Shown one piece after another: positions 21,807 through 29,782 of a DNA stretch of 64,000 nucleotides. The notes below the pieces were generated by a model that was given only the letters and a program-made list of their open reading frames with translations, made no database searches and was not told the origin of the DNA. The position numbers and the translations under genes were made by a program. Within the stretch, counting starts at the first letter, position 1. Each line of letters begins with the position of its first letter. The stretch is from Microbispora rosea. GTDB taxonomy: Bacteria; Actinomycetota; Actinomycetes; Streptosporangiales; Streptosporangiaceae. The DNA is taken from positions 310,001-374,000 of the forward strand of contig NZ_FTNI01000001.1 in NCBI RefSeq assembly GCF_900156315.1, in the 5' to 3' direction.

Positions 21807-23306
21807 GTGAAGCAGGGCAGAGGTCAGGGCGGCGGCGCACGGCGCGGTCAGGGGAGCGGCCAGGGAAGCGGCCAGGGCGGCGACTCCGGGCAGGTCCGCC
21901 CGGGACGCGGCGGCAGGCCGGGCCGCGGCGGGCAGGCCGCTCACGCGGCGAAGGCCGGGCAGCCGAAGCAGGGCCGGGGTCGCCCGCCCCGCGACGAGGC
22001 GCGCAACGCCGCCTACGACCTGATGCGGGCCGTCGACGAGCGCGACGCGTACGCCAACCTGCTCATGCCGACCCTGCTGCGGCAGCGGCGGATCACCGGA
22101 CGCGACGCGGCCCTCGCCACCGAGCTGGCGTACGGCACGCTGCGCGGCCTCGGGACCTACGACGAGGTCATCGCGGCGTGCAGCGACCGGCCACCCGAGG
22201 AGGTGGACCCGCCGCTGCTCGACGCCGTGCGTCTCGGCGTCCACCAGCTTCTGCGCACCAGGATCCCGCCCCACGCGGCGGTCAGCGCCACCATCGACCT
22301 CGTGCGGCTGCGCGTCGGGCCGGGCCCGTCCCGTTACGCCAACGCCGTGCTGCGCAAGGTCGCGGGCCGCACGCTGGAGCAGTGGCTGGAGATCGTCGCC
22401 CCGCCGCGTGACCAGGACCCGATCGGCAACCTGACGGTCGCCTACAGCCACCCGCGCTGGATCGTCACGGCCCTGCGCGACGCGGTCGGCGGGGACGTGG
22501 ACGAGACGGCCGCGCTGCTGGAGGCCGACAACGAGCGGCCCCGCGTGGCGCTGGTGGCGCGGCCGGGGCGGGCAACCGTGGAGGAACTGGTCGCGGCAGG
22601 CGCCGAGCGCGCCGCCTACTCGCCGTACGCCGCCTATCTGCCGGAGGGCGACCCGGGCGCCATCCCCGCCGTGGGGGAGGCCCGGGCCGCGGTGCAGGAC
22701 GAGGCCAGCCAGCTCGTCGCGCTCGCGCTGACCCGGGTGCCGCTCGACCAGGACAGCACGTGGCTGGACATGTGCGCGGGCCCGGGCGGGAAGGCCGGGC
22801 TGCTCGACGCGGTGGCGGCGCAGCGGGGCGCCCGGCTGCTCGGCGCCGACGTGCAATATCACCGCGCCCGGCTGGTGTGGGGCACCACCCGCGAGGCGAA
22901 GGTGATCACGGCGGACGGCACGCGGCCCGCCTGGCGGCCGGGCGCGTTCGACCGGGTGATGCTCGACGCCCCCTGCACCGGGCTCGGCGCCCTGCGCAGG
23001 CGCCCGGAGGCCCGCTGGCGGCGCGACCCCCGGAGCATCCCCGAACTCACCGCGCTGCAGCGGCGGCTGCTCGGCTCGGCGCTCGATGCCGTCCGGCCGG
23101 GCGGCGTCGTGGCGTACGTCACCTGCTCGCCGCACCTGGCCGAGACCAGGGCGGTGGTGGAGGACGTGCGCGACCGCGTGGAGGTGCTGGACGCCCGCGC
23201 GTTCCTGCCGGAGGTGCCCGGTCTCGGCGACGGCCCGTACGCGCAGTTCTGGCCGCACCGGCACGGGACGGACGCGATGTTCCTCGCGCTGCTGCGCCGC
23301 TCCTGA
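21807..23306 (+). CDS. rsmB: 16S rRNA (cytosine-C5)-methyltransferase RsmB
   Basis: RsmB methylates C967 of 16S rRNA (E. coli numbering). The first ~50 residues are Gly/Arg/Gln-rich and probably disordered, possibly RNA-binding. A NusB-like domain (about 55-190) follows, then a Rossmann methyltransferase with LDMCAGPGGKAGLL (SAM loop), LDAPCTGLGALRRRPEARWR and the catalytic-cysteine segment AYVTCSPHLAE. GTG 21807 is chosen as the track of low-complexity sequence has no better start. It ends 65 nt from a convergent gene. Confidence 0.93.
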   Translation: MKQGRGQGGGARRGQGSGQGSGQGGDSGQVRPGRGGRPGRGGQAAHAAKAGQPKQGRGRPPRDEARNAAYDLMRAVDERDAYANLLMPTLLRQRRITGRDAALATELAYGTLRGLGTYDEVIAACSDRPPEEVDPPLLDAVRLGVHQLLRTRIPPHAAVSATIDLVRLRVGPGPSRYANAVLRKVAGRTLEQWLEIVAPPRDQDPIGNLTVAYSHPRWIVTALRDAVGGDVDETAALLEADNERPRVALVARPGRATVEELVAAGAERAAYSPYAAYLPEGDPGAIPAVGEARAAVQDEASQLVALALTRVPLDQDSTWLDMCAGPGGKAGLLDAVAAQRGARLLGADVQYHRARLVWGTTREAKVITADGTRPAWRPGAFDRVMLDAPCTGLGALRRRPEARWRRDPRSIPELTALQRRLLGSALDAVRPGGVVAYVTCSPHLAETRAVVEDVRDRVEVLDARAFLPEVPGLGDGPYAQFWPHRHGTDAMFLALLRRS

Positions 23307-23337
23307 CGGACGCGCGACGGGTGACGAAGCCGCGGAC

Positions 23338-23383
23338 CGTCGTCATCGACCGCGGAGGCGCCGGATCGTCGTCATCGACCGCG
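23338..23383. repeat. 17-bp direct repeat between convergent genes
   Basis: CGTCGTCATCGACCGCG occurs at 23338-23354 and 23367-23383. The second copy covers the stop codon of the minus-strand regulator gene, so it probably arose by a small local duplication. Confidence 0.7.
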
Positions 23384-24244
23384 TACGAGGGCGAGCATCT
23401 CGTCCACTGAACCGGCCGGATCGTTGATCGGAAACTGCACCGCCCGGATGATCCCGTCGGGGTCGGCCAACAGAGTGAGGCGCTTGAAGCGGTCGACGCC
23501 TGCCGTTCGGAAGGTCGGCAGCAGCAGCCCGGCGGCGAGCCTGCTGTCCTGGTCCGATAGGAGGGGGTAGGGCAACCGCGCGTGCGCGACGAAGGCGGCC
23601 AACTGGTCGGGTCGCTGCGTGCTCACGCCCCGGACCGCGGCGCCTGCCGCCTCGAAGTCGGCACTCCGTGACGCATAGGTGAGAGCCTCCAGCGTGCACC
23701 CCTTCGTCCCCGGGATGTCGGTCCAGCCGGGCGGGTAGCCCTGGGCGCCCGGGGCGAAGGCGCCGGGGAAGAAGAAGAGCACGGTCCAGACGCCCGGTGC
23801 GCTGGGCGTGACCGGCTCGCCGTCGTGTCGTTCCAGCACGACATCCGGGAGTTTCCGGCTGACCAGATCGTGCACGCGACGGCTCTCGGCGGACCCGTCC
23901 TCGCTGGTCGCGGTCAGCACACCGTCGCCCATCACATGTCTGGTGCCCCAATCCTGCAGGGCGATGAGCGCCGGCAGCAGGCCTTCACCCTTCGCGGTCA
24001 GCACGTAGTCGTAGCGCGGCGGGTGATCGGAATAGGGCCGCCTCTCGAGCACCCCATGTTCGACAAGCCCGGCCAGGCGTTCGGCCAGAGCTCGACGGCT
24101 GACGCCGAGCTCACGCTGGAGGCCGTCGAAGCGGGTGATGCCGCCCGCGACGTCGCGCACGATCAGGAACGTCCACCAGTCGCCGATCACTCCGAGCGCT
24201 TGCGCGATGCCGCAGTCGGAGTCGGAAAGATCGGCGCGCCTCAC
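23372..24244 (-). CDS. HxlR-type winged-helix regulator fused to a peroxiredoxin-like domain
   Basis: Residues about 8-105 are a HxlR/MarR-like winged helix with the family's conserved N-terminal cysteine (C11), which senses redox stress in characterised members such as HypR. Residues about 130-285 are an AhpC/TSA-like thioredoxin fold: VWTVLFFFPGAF, then IPGTKGCTLEAL with C183 at the peroxidatic position, then GVSTQRPDQLAAF. The resolving cysteine usual five residues later is absent. GTG 24244 lies 7 nt after a TATACT box; an upstream in-frame ATG at 24451 lies inside the divergent gene and is unlikely. Inference: a one-component peroxide or electrophile sensor. Confidence 0.85.
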   Translation of the reverse strand: MRRADLSDSDCGIAQALGVIGDWWTFLIVRDVAGGITRFDGLQRELGVSRRALAERLAGLVEHGVLERRPYSDHPPRYDYVLTAKGEGLLPALIALQDWGTRHVMGDGVLTATSEDGSAESRRVHDLVSRKLPDVVLERHDGEPVTPSAPGVWTVLFFFPGAFAPGAQGYPPGWTDIPGTKGCTLEALTYASRSADFEAAGAAVRGVSTQRPDQLAAFVAHARLPYPLLSDQDSRLAAGLLLPTFRTAGVDRFKRLTLLADPDGIIRAVQFPINDPAGSVDEMLALVRGR

Positions 24245-24251
24245 GTGCTCC

Positions 24252-24257
24252 AGTATA
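24252..24257 (-). promoter_or_regulatory. Candidate -10 box of the HxlR-peroxiredoxin gene
   Basis: On the minus strand TATACT ends 7 nt before the GTG at 24244. The adjoining palindrome (24257-24281) touches this box, so repression by occlusion is plausible. Confidence 0.45.
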
Positions 24258-24281
24258 GTGCGTTTCAGATTGGAACTCACT
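24257..24281. promoter_or_regulatory. Candidate operator between divergent regulator and MFS genes
   Basis: AGTGCGTTTCA and TGGAACTCACT are inverted half-sites separated by GAT; 9 of 11 positions match. It sits in the 58-nt gap between the two divergent starts and abuts the regulator's -10. It is a good candidate for autoregulation and control of the exporter. Confidence 0.5.
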
Positions 24282-24302
24282 CGAGGAGAGGCGGGCACCG
24301 GG

Positions 24303-25610
24303 ATGGGAATCGACAGTGGAGGTGGGGCGGGCGTCTTCTGGCGGTGGTGGGCGGCGGGCACCACCAGCGCGGTCGGCTCGGCGGTGGGCGCGGTGGCGCT
24401 GCCGCTGACGGCCTTGACGGTGCTCGACGCCTCCGCGTTCCAGATGGGCATGATCGCCGCCGCCGGCTACGTCGCCTGGATCGTGATAGGCCTGCCCGCC
24501 GGGGTGGTCGTGCAGCGGCTCCCCATGCGGAGGGTGCAGGTCGGCGCCGACGTGGCCCGCGCGGCGGCGGTCGTCTCCATCCCGCTGGCCTGGTGGCTTG
24601 ACCGGCTGACGGTCGCCCAGCTGGTGATCGTGGCCCTCGTGACGAGCTTCGCGACCGTCGTCTTCGACGTCGCCAACTCGACCTTCCTGCCGTCGATCGT
24701 GAGCAGGGAGCAGTTGCAGTCTCGCAACAGTTTGACGTCCGGCACCCACGCCACCACTCAGCTCGGCGGCCCGTCGGTCGGCGGCCTCGTCGTCCAGGTG
24801 CTCGGTGCGGTGCCCACCCTCCTCGTCGACGCGGCCGGCTACCTTGTCTCGGCCCTGCTGCTGCGGACCCTGCCCGAGCGTCGCGCACAGGCGCCCGACC
24901 GCTGGCCGCCGATACGCGCGATGATCGGCGAAGGCTGGCGTTTCGTCGTGCACCACCCGCTCATGGGTCCGTGCATGTGGGCCGCCACCGCGGCCAACAC
25001 GGTCTGCGGGGCACAGCAGGCGCTCTACGCGCTGTACCTCGTACGCGAGCTGCACGCCGAGCCCGGCCTCGTCGGCCTGCTGCTGGCGGCGGACGGCGTC
25101 GGCACGCTGATCGGCGCGGCTTTGACGAACCGGGTCACGGCCAGGCTCGGCACCGCCCGCGCCCTGATCGTCGCCGGTTTCGTCGCGGTCGCCGGGGCGC
25201 TCGTCGTTCCTCTCGGCATCGGTTGGCAGGCCTTCGCCGCCTTCGCCGCGGGCAACGTGGTGTTCGCCGCCGGCGTCGTGGTGCTCAGTGTCGTGACCCG
25301 CACGTATCGGCAGATCGCCAGTCCTCCCGACCTGCTGCCTCGGGTGATGGCCACGGTCCGCTTCGTCTCCTGGGGTGCGATCCCGATCGGCGGGTTGATC
25401 GCCGGAGTGGTCGCCGGGATGCTCGGCGGCCGGATCACATTGTTGATCTTCGTCGTCGCGGCCGTCTGCGTACCGCTGGTCCTGCTGGCCTCACCGATCC
25501 GGCACCTGCGCGACCTTGCCGACTATCGGCAGAGCGGCGAATCCACCGGCCCGCCGGCACATCGCCCGCGGCTCGCACCCGAAGCCCGAGCGGACACGTC
25601 CACCTCGTGA
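24303..25610 (+). CDS. MFS transporter (drug-efflux type)
   Basis: The 435-residue protein has about 12 hydrophobic segments and resembles the MFS subgroup of macrolide/multidrug exporters (MefA/TetV-like): TTSAVGSAVGAVALPLTAL at the N-terminus, then the loop GLPAGVVVQRLPMRRV and PTLLVDAAGYLVSAL. ATG 24303 follows AGGAGAGG. It is divergent from the HxlR-peroxiredoxin regulator, which probably controls it. Substrate unknown; a link to reactive electrophiles or oxidants is inferred from the partner. Confidence 0.85.
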   Translation: MGIDSGGGAGVFWRWWAAGTTSAVGSAVGAVALPLTALTVLDASAFQMGMIAAAGYVAWIVIGLPAGVVVQRLPMRRVQVGADVARAAAVVSIPLAWWLDRLTVAQLVIVALVTSFATVVFDVANSTFLPSIVSREQLQSRNSLTSGTHATTQLGGPSVGGLVVQVLGAVPTLLVDAAGYLVSALLLRTLPERRAQAPDRWPPIRAMIGEGWRFVVHHPLMGPCMWAATAANTVCGAQQALYALYLVRELHAEPGLVGLLLAADGVGTLIGAALTNRVTARLGTARALIVAGFVAVAGALVVPLGIGWQAFAAFAAGNVVFAAGVVVLSVVTRTYRQIASPPDLLPRVMATVRFVSWGAIPIGGLIAGVVAGMLGGRITLLIFVVAAVCVPLVLLASPIRHLRDLADYRQSGESTGPPAHRPRLAPEARADTSTS

Positions 25611-25717
25611 CGCCCTGTACGCGAACTCTCGCCCGTCGGGAGCCGGCGCTGGGCCGGTGAGCAGCGGCGTCCCGGCGTCCCGGCCCGTGACCGTCGTGGC
25701 CGCCGGGGGAGGGGAAA

Positions 25718-25723
25718 TAGACT
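25718..25723 (+). promoter_or_regulatory. Candidate -10 box of rpe
   Basis: TAGACT lies 9 nt before the ATG of rpe. A GGGGAGGGG purine run is upstream of it, not between it and the start, so the transcript is probably leaderless or nearly so. Confidence 0.45.
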
Positions 25724-25732
25724 GCAGGCACT

Positions 25733-26407
25733 ATGGCCGTTCAGATCTCGCCCAGCATCCTGTCCGCAGACTTCGCCCGCCTCGCCGACGAGGCCGCACG
25801 GGTGGAGAACGTCGCCGACTGGCTCCACGTCGACGTCATGGACTACCACTTCGTGCCGAACCTGACGCTCGGCCTGCCGGTCGTCGAGTCGCTGCTGAAG
25901 ACCACCGCGACGCCGGTCGACTGCCACCTCATGATCCACGACCCGGACCGGTGGGCGCCGGACTACGCGGAGGCGGGTGCGGCCAGCGTCACGATCCATG
26001 CCGAGGCGGCCAAGGCCGCCGTGCGCACGCTGCGGGCGATCCGCGCCGCCGGGGCGCGGGCCGGTCTGGCGCTGAACCCGGCGACCGCCGTCGAGGGGTA
26101 TGAGGACCTGCTGCCCGAGATCGACATGATGCTCGTCATGACCGTCGAGCCGGGCTTCGGCGGGCAGCGCTTCCTCGACATCGTGCTGCCGAAGCTGGCG
26201 CGGGCACGGGCGCTGATCGACAAGCACGGCGGCGAGGTGTGGCTCCAGGTCGACGGCGGCGTCTCCGCGGAGACGATCGAGCGCTGTGCCGAGGCCGGGG
26301 CCGACGTCTTCGTGGCGGGCAACGCCGTCTACGGCGCCGACGACCCCGCCCGCGCCGTCCAGGAGCTCAGGACCCTCGCCGAACGAGCCACCCCACCCAG
26401 GTGGTGA
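25733..26407 (+). CDS. rpe: Ribulose-phosphate 3-epimerase
   Basis: Rpe interconverts ribulose 5-phosphate and xylulose 5-phosphate in the pentose phosphate pathway, supplying the ribulose 5-phosphate used by RibBA downstream. The TIM-barrel motifs [47 protein letters not shown] and [10 protein letters not shown] are all intact in 224 residues. In actinobacteria rpe usually precedes the rib genes; here an ABC transporter cluster intervenes. Confidence 0.97.
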   Translation: MAVQISPSILSADFARLADEAARVENVADWLHVDVMDYHFVPNLTLGLPVVESLLKTTATPVDCHLMIHDPDRWAPDYAEAGAASVTIHAEAAKAAVRTLRAIRAAGARAGLALNPATAVEGYEDLLPEIDMMLVMTVEPGFGGQRFLDIVLPKLARARALIDKHGGEVWLQVDGGVSAETIERCAEAGADVFVAGNAVYGADDPARAVQELRTLAERATPPRW

Positions 26408-26532
26408 TCTTGTAGTTTGTCGCAGTCGTATGGCTTGACCTGCAACTCCATGCTTCGTGATCTTTCAGCGTTCCACTGCTTCATGCCCCCGAGCAGGGAA
26501 AGCGCCGTCCGTGATCTTGCAGTGTGTCGCTG
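26405..26532. repeat. Three spaced copies of a 21-bp element after rpe
   Basis: TGATCTTGTAGTTTGTCGCAG (26405-26425), a divergent copy (26458-26478) and TGATCTTGCAGTGTGTCGCTG (26512-26532) recur at 53-54-bp intervals. The first copy starts on the rpe stop codon. The third copy contributes to the terminator stem. This may be a degenerate tandem array. Confidence 0.55.
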
Positions 26533-26551
26533 GGTACAAGATCACGGACGG
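26505..26551. terminator. Bidirectional terminator between rpe and dppF
   Basis: CCGTCCGTGATCTTG (26505-26519) and CAAGATCACGGACGG (26537-26551) form a perfect 15-bp stem with a 17-nt loop, located between convergent genes. Confidence 0.75.
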
Positions 26552-26578
26552 TGAAGAGATCACGCGGGGGGAGGGGGG

Positions 26579-27610
26579 TTAGGCGAGGGCGGGGTCGAGG
26601 ACCACGTCCTCGCCCTGGGTGGTGGGTGCCTCGGGGAAGTGGCAGGCGGTCAGGTGGCCCTCGCGGTTGCCGCTGAGCCTGACCAGGGGCGGCACCTCCG
26701 TGGCGCACTTGTCCTGGGCCTTCCAGCAGCGCGTGCGGAACCGGCAGCCGGACGGCGGGTTGATCGGCGAGGGCACGTCGCCGGCCAGGCGGATCCGCTC
26801 GCGCGGCTCGCTCGACACGTCCGGCTCGGGCACGGCCGACAACAGGGCGTGCGTGTACGGATGCCGGGGCCGCTCGTAGATCGACTCACGGTCGCCCACC
26901 TCCACGATCTTGCCGAGGTACATGACGGCGACGCGCTGCGAGAAGTGCCGCACGATCGCGAGGTCGTGGGCGATGAACAGGAACGCGATGCCGAGGTCGC
27001 GCTGCAGCTCCTGCAGCAGGTTGACCACCTGGGCCTGGATGGAGACGTCCAGCGCCGACACCGGCTCGTCGGCGATGATGAGCTTGGGGTCGAGCGCGAG
27101 GGCCCGGGCGATCCCGATGCGCTGCCGCTGGCCGCCGGAGAACTCGTGCGGGAAGCGGTTGTAGTGCTCGGGGTTGAGGCCGACGATCTCCAGCAGCTCC
27201 TGGACCCGCTTCTTGCGCCCGCCGGGCGGGTTGATGTCGTTGACCTCCATCGGCCCGCGGATGATCGTGCCCACGGTGTGGCGGGGGTTGAGCGAGCTGT
27301 AGGGGTCCTGGAAGATCATCTGGATCTCGGACCGGATCGGCTTGAGCTGCCGGCGCGAGTTGTGGCTGATGTCCTGACCTTGATAGAGGACCTTGCCCGT
27401 GGTGGGTTCGAGCAGGCGGGCCGCCAGGCGGCCGGTGGTGGACTTGCCGCAGCCCGACTCGCCCACCAGGCCGACGGTCTCGCCCGCGCCGACCGTGAGG
27501 TCGATGCCGTCCACCGCGTGGACGGCTCCGACCTGACGCTTGATCAGCGCGCCACCCCGCACGGGGAAGTGCTTGACCAGCTCCTTGAGCTCCAGCAGCG
27601 TCTCGTTCAT
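26579..27610 (-). CDS. dppF: Oligopeptide/dipeptide ABC transporter ATP-binding protein (DppF/OppF type)
   Basis: One of two ATPases energising the peptide importer. Walker A is GESGCGKST, the ABC signature is [15 protein letters not shown], and Walker B is [12 protein letters not shown]; the H-loop histidine is in IAHDLAIV. The C-terminal oligopeptide/dipeptide extension carries the [11 protein letters not shown]...C motif seen in DppD/DppF and linked to a [4Fe-4S] cluster. The 343 residues are complete. The ATG (27610) overlaps the stop of the preceding ATPase gene by 4 nt. Confidence 0.93.
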   Translation of the reverse strand: MNETLLELKELVKHFPVRGGALIKRQVGAVHAVDGIDLTVGAGETVGLVGESGCGKSTTGRLAARLLEPTTGKVLYQGQDISHNSRRQLKPIRSEIQMIFQDPYSSLNPRHTVGTIIRGPMEVNDINPPGGRKKRVQELLEIVGLNPEHYNRFPHEFSGGQRQRIGIARALALDPKLIIADEPVSALDVSIQAQVVNLLQELQRDLGIAFLFIAHDLAIVRHFSQRVAVMYLGKIVEVGDRESIYERPRHPYTHALLSAVPEPDVSSEPRERIRLAGDVPSPINPPSGCRFRTRCWKAQDKCATEVPPLVRLSGNREGHLTACHFPEAPTTQGEDVVLDPALA

Positions 27611-28671
27611 GCGTGGTCCTCGGTCTTCGCGGTGCGGAGTTCCCTCTTCTGCTCGAGGGTGAGGTAACAGGCGTCGCCGTGCCCGGTCTCCGGGGAGATC
27701 GACGGCCGCTGGTTGAAGCACAGCTCCGGCCCGGCGAGCTTCGGGTAGTCGCAGCGCGGGTGGAACGGGCAGCCGGACGGCGGGTTCAGCAGGCTCGGGG
27801 GAGTGCCGCGCACCGGCATCAGCGGGACGTCGACGGACGAGTTCAGGCGCGGCATCGACGACAGCAGGCCCCAGGTGTAGGGGTGGCGCGGCTCGCGCAG
27901 CACCTCCCGGACGGTGCCGCGCTCGGCCGCCCGCCCGGCGTACATGACCATGACGTTGTCGGCGGTGCCGGCCACGACGCCGAGGTCGTGGGTGATCAGG
28001 ATGATCGCGGTGCCGAACTGCTGCTGGAGTTCCTTGAGCAGGTCGAGGATCTGCGCCTGCACGGTCACGTCGAGCGCGGTCGTCGGCTCGTCGGCGATGA
28101 GCAGGTCGGGGTCGCACACCAGCGCCATCGCGATCATCGCGCGCTGCCGCATGCCGCCGGAGAACTCGTGCGGGTAGTGGTCCACCCGCGTCTCCGGCTG
28201 GGGGATGCCCACGCGCCGGAGCATCTCGACGGCGCGGTCGCGGGCCTCCTTCTTGCTCGCGCCCTTGTGCTTGCGGTAGACCTCGCCGATCTGCCGGCCG
28301 ATCGTGTGGAACGGCGACAGCGCGGTCAGCGGGTCCTGGAAGATCATCGCGACGCGGTTGCCGCGGAGCTTCTCCATCGTGGTGCGGTCCGCCGAGATCA
28401 GCTCCTGGTCCTCCAGCCAGATCTCCCCGCCGATCTTCGTGTGGGCGGGGTCGTGCAGGCCGAGGATGGCGAGGTTGGTCACCGACTTGCCCGATCCGGA
28501 CTCGCCGACGATGCCGAGCGTGGTGCCCTTCTCCAGATCGAAGGACAGGTTGTCGACGGCGTGCACGATGCCGTCCTCGGTGCTGAACTCGACGCTCAGG
28601 TCGCGGACGGACAGGAACGGCCCGGGGCCGCGCGAGGTCCCCGGCTCGCTGCTCCACGACACGGTGGTCAC
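27607..28671 (-). CDS. dppD: Oligopeptide/dipeptide ABC transporter ATP-binding protein (DppD/OppD type)
   Basis: The second ATPase of the importer. It has Walker [10 protein letters not shown], signature [15 protein letters not shown], Walker [13 protein letters not shown], and the C-terminal [15 protein letters not shown]...C extension typical of DppD. The 354-residue length is normal. GTG 28671 has GGAG 6 nt upstream on the minus strand. It follows dppB by 52 nt. Confidence 0.93.
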   Translation of the reverse strand: MTTVSWSSEPGTSRGPGPFLSVRDLSVEFSTEDGIVHAVDNLSFDLEKGTTLGIVGESGSGKSVTNLAILGLHDPAHTKIGGEIWLEDQELISADRTTMEKLRGNRVAMIFQDPLTALSPFHTIGRQIGEVYRKHKGASKKEARDRAVEMLRRVGIPQPETRVDHYPHEFSGGMRQRAMIAMALVCDPDLLIADEPTTALDVTVQAQILDLLKELQQQFGTAIILITHDLGVVAGTADNVMVMYAGRAAERGTVREVLREPRHPYTWGLLSSMPRLNSSVDVPLMPVRGTPPSLLNPPSGCPFHPRCDYPKLAGPELCFNQRPSISPETGHGDACYLTLEQKRELRTAKTEDHA

Positions 28672-28723
28672 TTGCTGCTCCAGTTCCCGGTTCGACTTGG
28701 TGAGGCGTTGGCAGGGCGGGGGC

Positions 28724-29704
28724 TCAGCTGAGGCGGACCCGCGGGTCGATGAACGCGTAGAGCACGTCCACCAGGATGTTCAGCAGGACGATCGCCGCCG
28801 CGCCCACGATGGTCACGCCGAGCAGCATCGGCAGGTCGGTGTTCTGCACGGCGCGTACGGCCAGCTCGCCGATGCCGTGCAGGCTGAACGTCTGCTCGGT
28901 GATGATCGCGCCGCCCAGCAGCGTGGCGAGGTCGACACCGAAGATCGTGACAATCGGGATCATCGCGCCGCGCCAGGCGAAGCGGAAGAAGACCGACCTG
29001 CTCGACATGCCCTTGGCGCGCGCCGTGCGGACGTAGTCCTCGGCGAGCTGCTCGACCATCTGCGAGCGGGTCATGCGCGTGTAGTTGGCGGTGAAGATGA
29101 TCGACAACACCACCCACGGCAGCAGCAGGTGGGTGAACCAGTCCAGCGGGTTCTCGGTGATCGGCACGTACGACGGGCGGGGGATCAGCTGCAGGGTGTC
29201 CACGAGGTAGAACGCCAGCAGCGGCCCGACGAAGTAGATCTGGAGCGAGGCCCCGACGACCGACGACGCGCTGGCGATCTTGTCGAGCGGCTGCCCGACC
29301 TTCCAGGCCGCGATCATGCCGGTCATGATGCCGAACGCCAGGATGACCACCGACGCGCCCAGGGTGAGCGACAGCGTCACCGGGAAGCGGTCGACGATGG
29401 CGCCGAAGACGGGCTCCTGGGTGGCGAAGGAGTAGCCGAGGCAGGGCGCCGGGCACTCGCCGAACTGGACGAACTCGCGGCCCGTGAAGATGCCTGCCAG
29501 CCAGTGCCAGTACTGCACGAAGAGCGGCTCGTCCATGCCCAGGTTGTGCCGGATCAACGCCAGCGTCTCGGGCTGGCAGATCTTGCCGCAGAACGCCCGG
29601 GCGGGGTCACGCGGCACGGCGTAGAAGAGGTAGAACGTGATCGCGCTGATGATCATCAGGATCACGAGGGCGCCGGCGACGCGGCGTACCAGATAGCTGG
29701 TCAT
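28724..29704 (-). CDS. dppB: Peptide ABC transporter permease (DppB type)
   Basis: This inner-membrane permease opens with YLVRRVAGALVILMIISAITF, a typical DppB first segment, and has about six membrane spans with the EAA-like loop VRTARAKGMSSRSVFFRFAWR. A periplasmic segment carries three cysteines (in F-C-G-K-I-C and E-C-P-A-P-C), which could form disulfides. The length (326) is normal. It is the third gene of the operon. Confidence 0.92.
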   Translation of the reverse strand: MTSYLVRRVAGALVILMIISAITFYLFYAVPRDPARAFCGKICQPETLALIRHNLGMDEPLFVQYWHWLAGIFTGREFVQFGECPAPCLGYSFATQEPVFGAIVDRFPVTLSLTLGASVVILAFGIMTGMIAAWKVGQPLDKIASASSVVGASLQIYFVGPLLAFYLVDTLQLIPRPSYVPITENPLDWFTHLLLPWVVLSIIFTANYTRMTRSQMVEQLAEDYVRTARAKGMSSRSVFFRFAWRGAMIPIVTIFGVDLATLLGGAIITEQTFSLHGIGELAVRAVQNTDLPMLLGVTIVGAAAIVLLNILVDVLYAFIDPRVRLS

Positions 29705-29782
29705 GGTCTCGGACTTGCTCCTGCGGGCGGGACGGGCAGGGGGCCCGCCGCCCCGGTGAAGGGGCGGCGGACCCGGTTGCTG

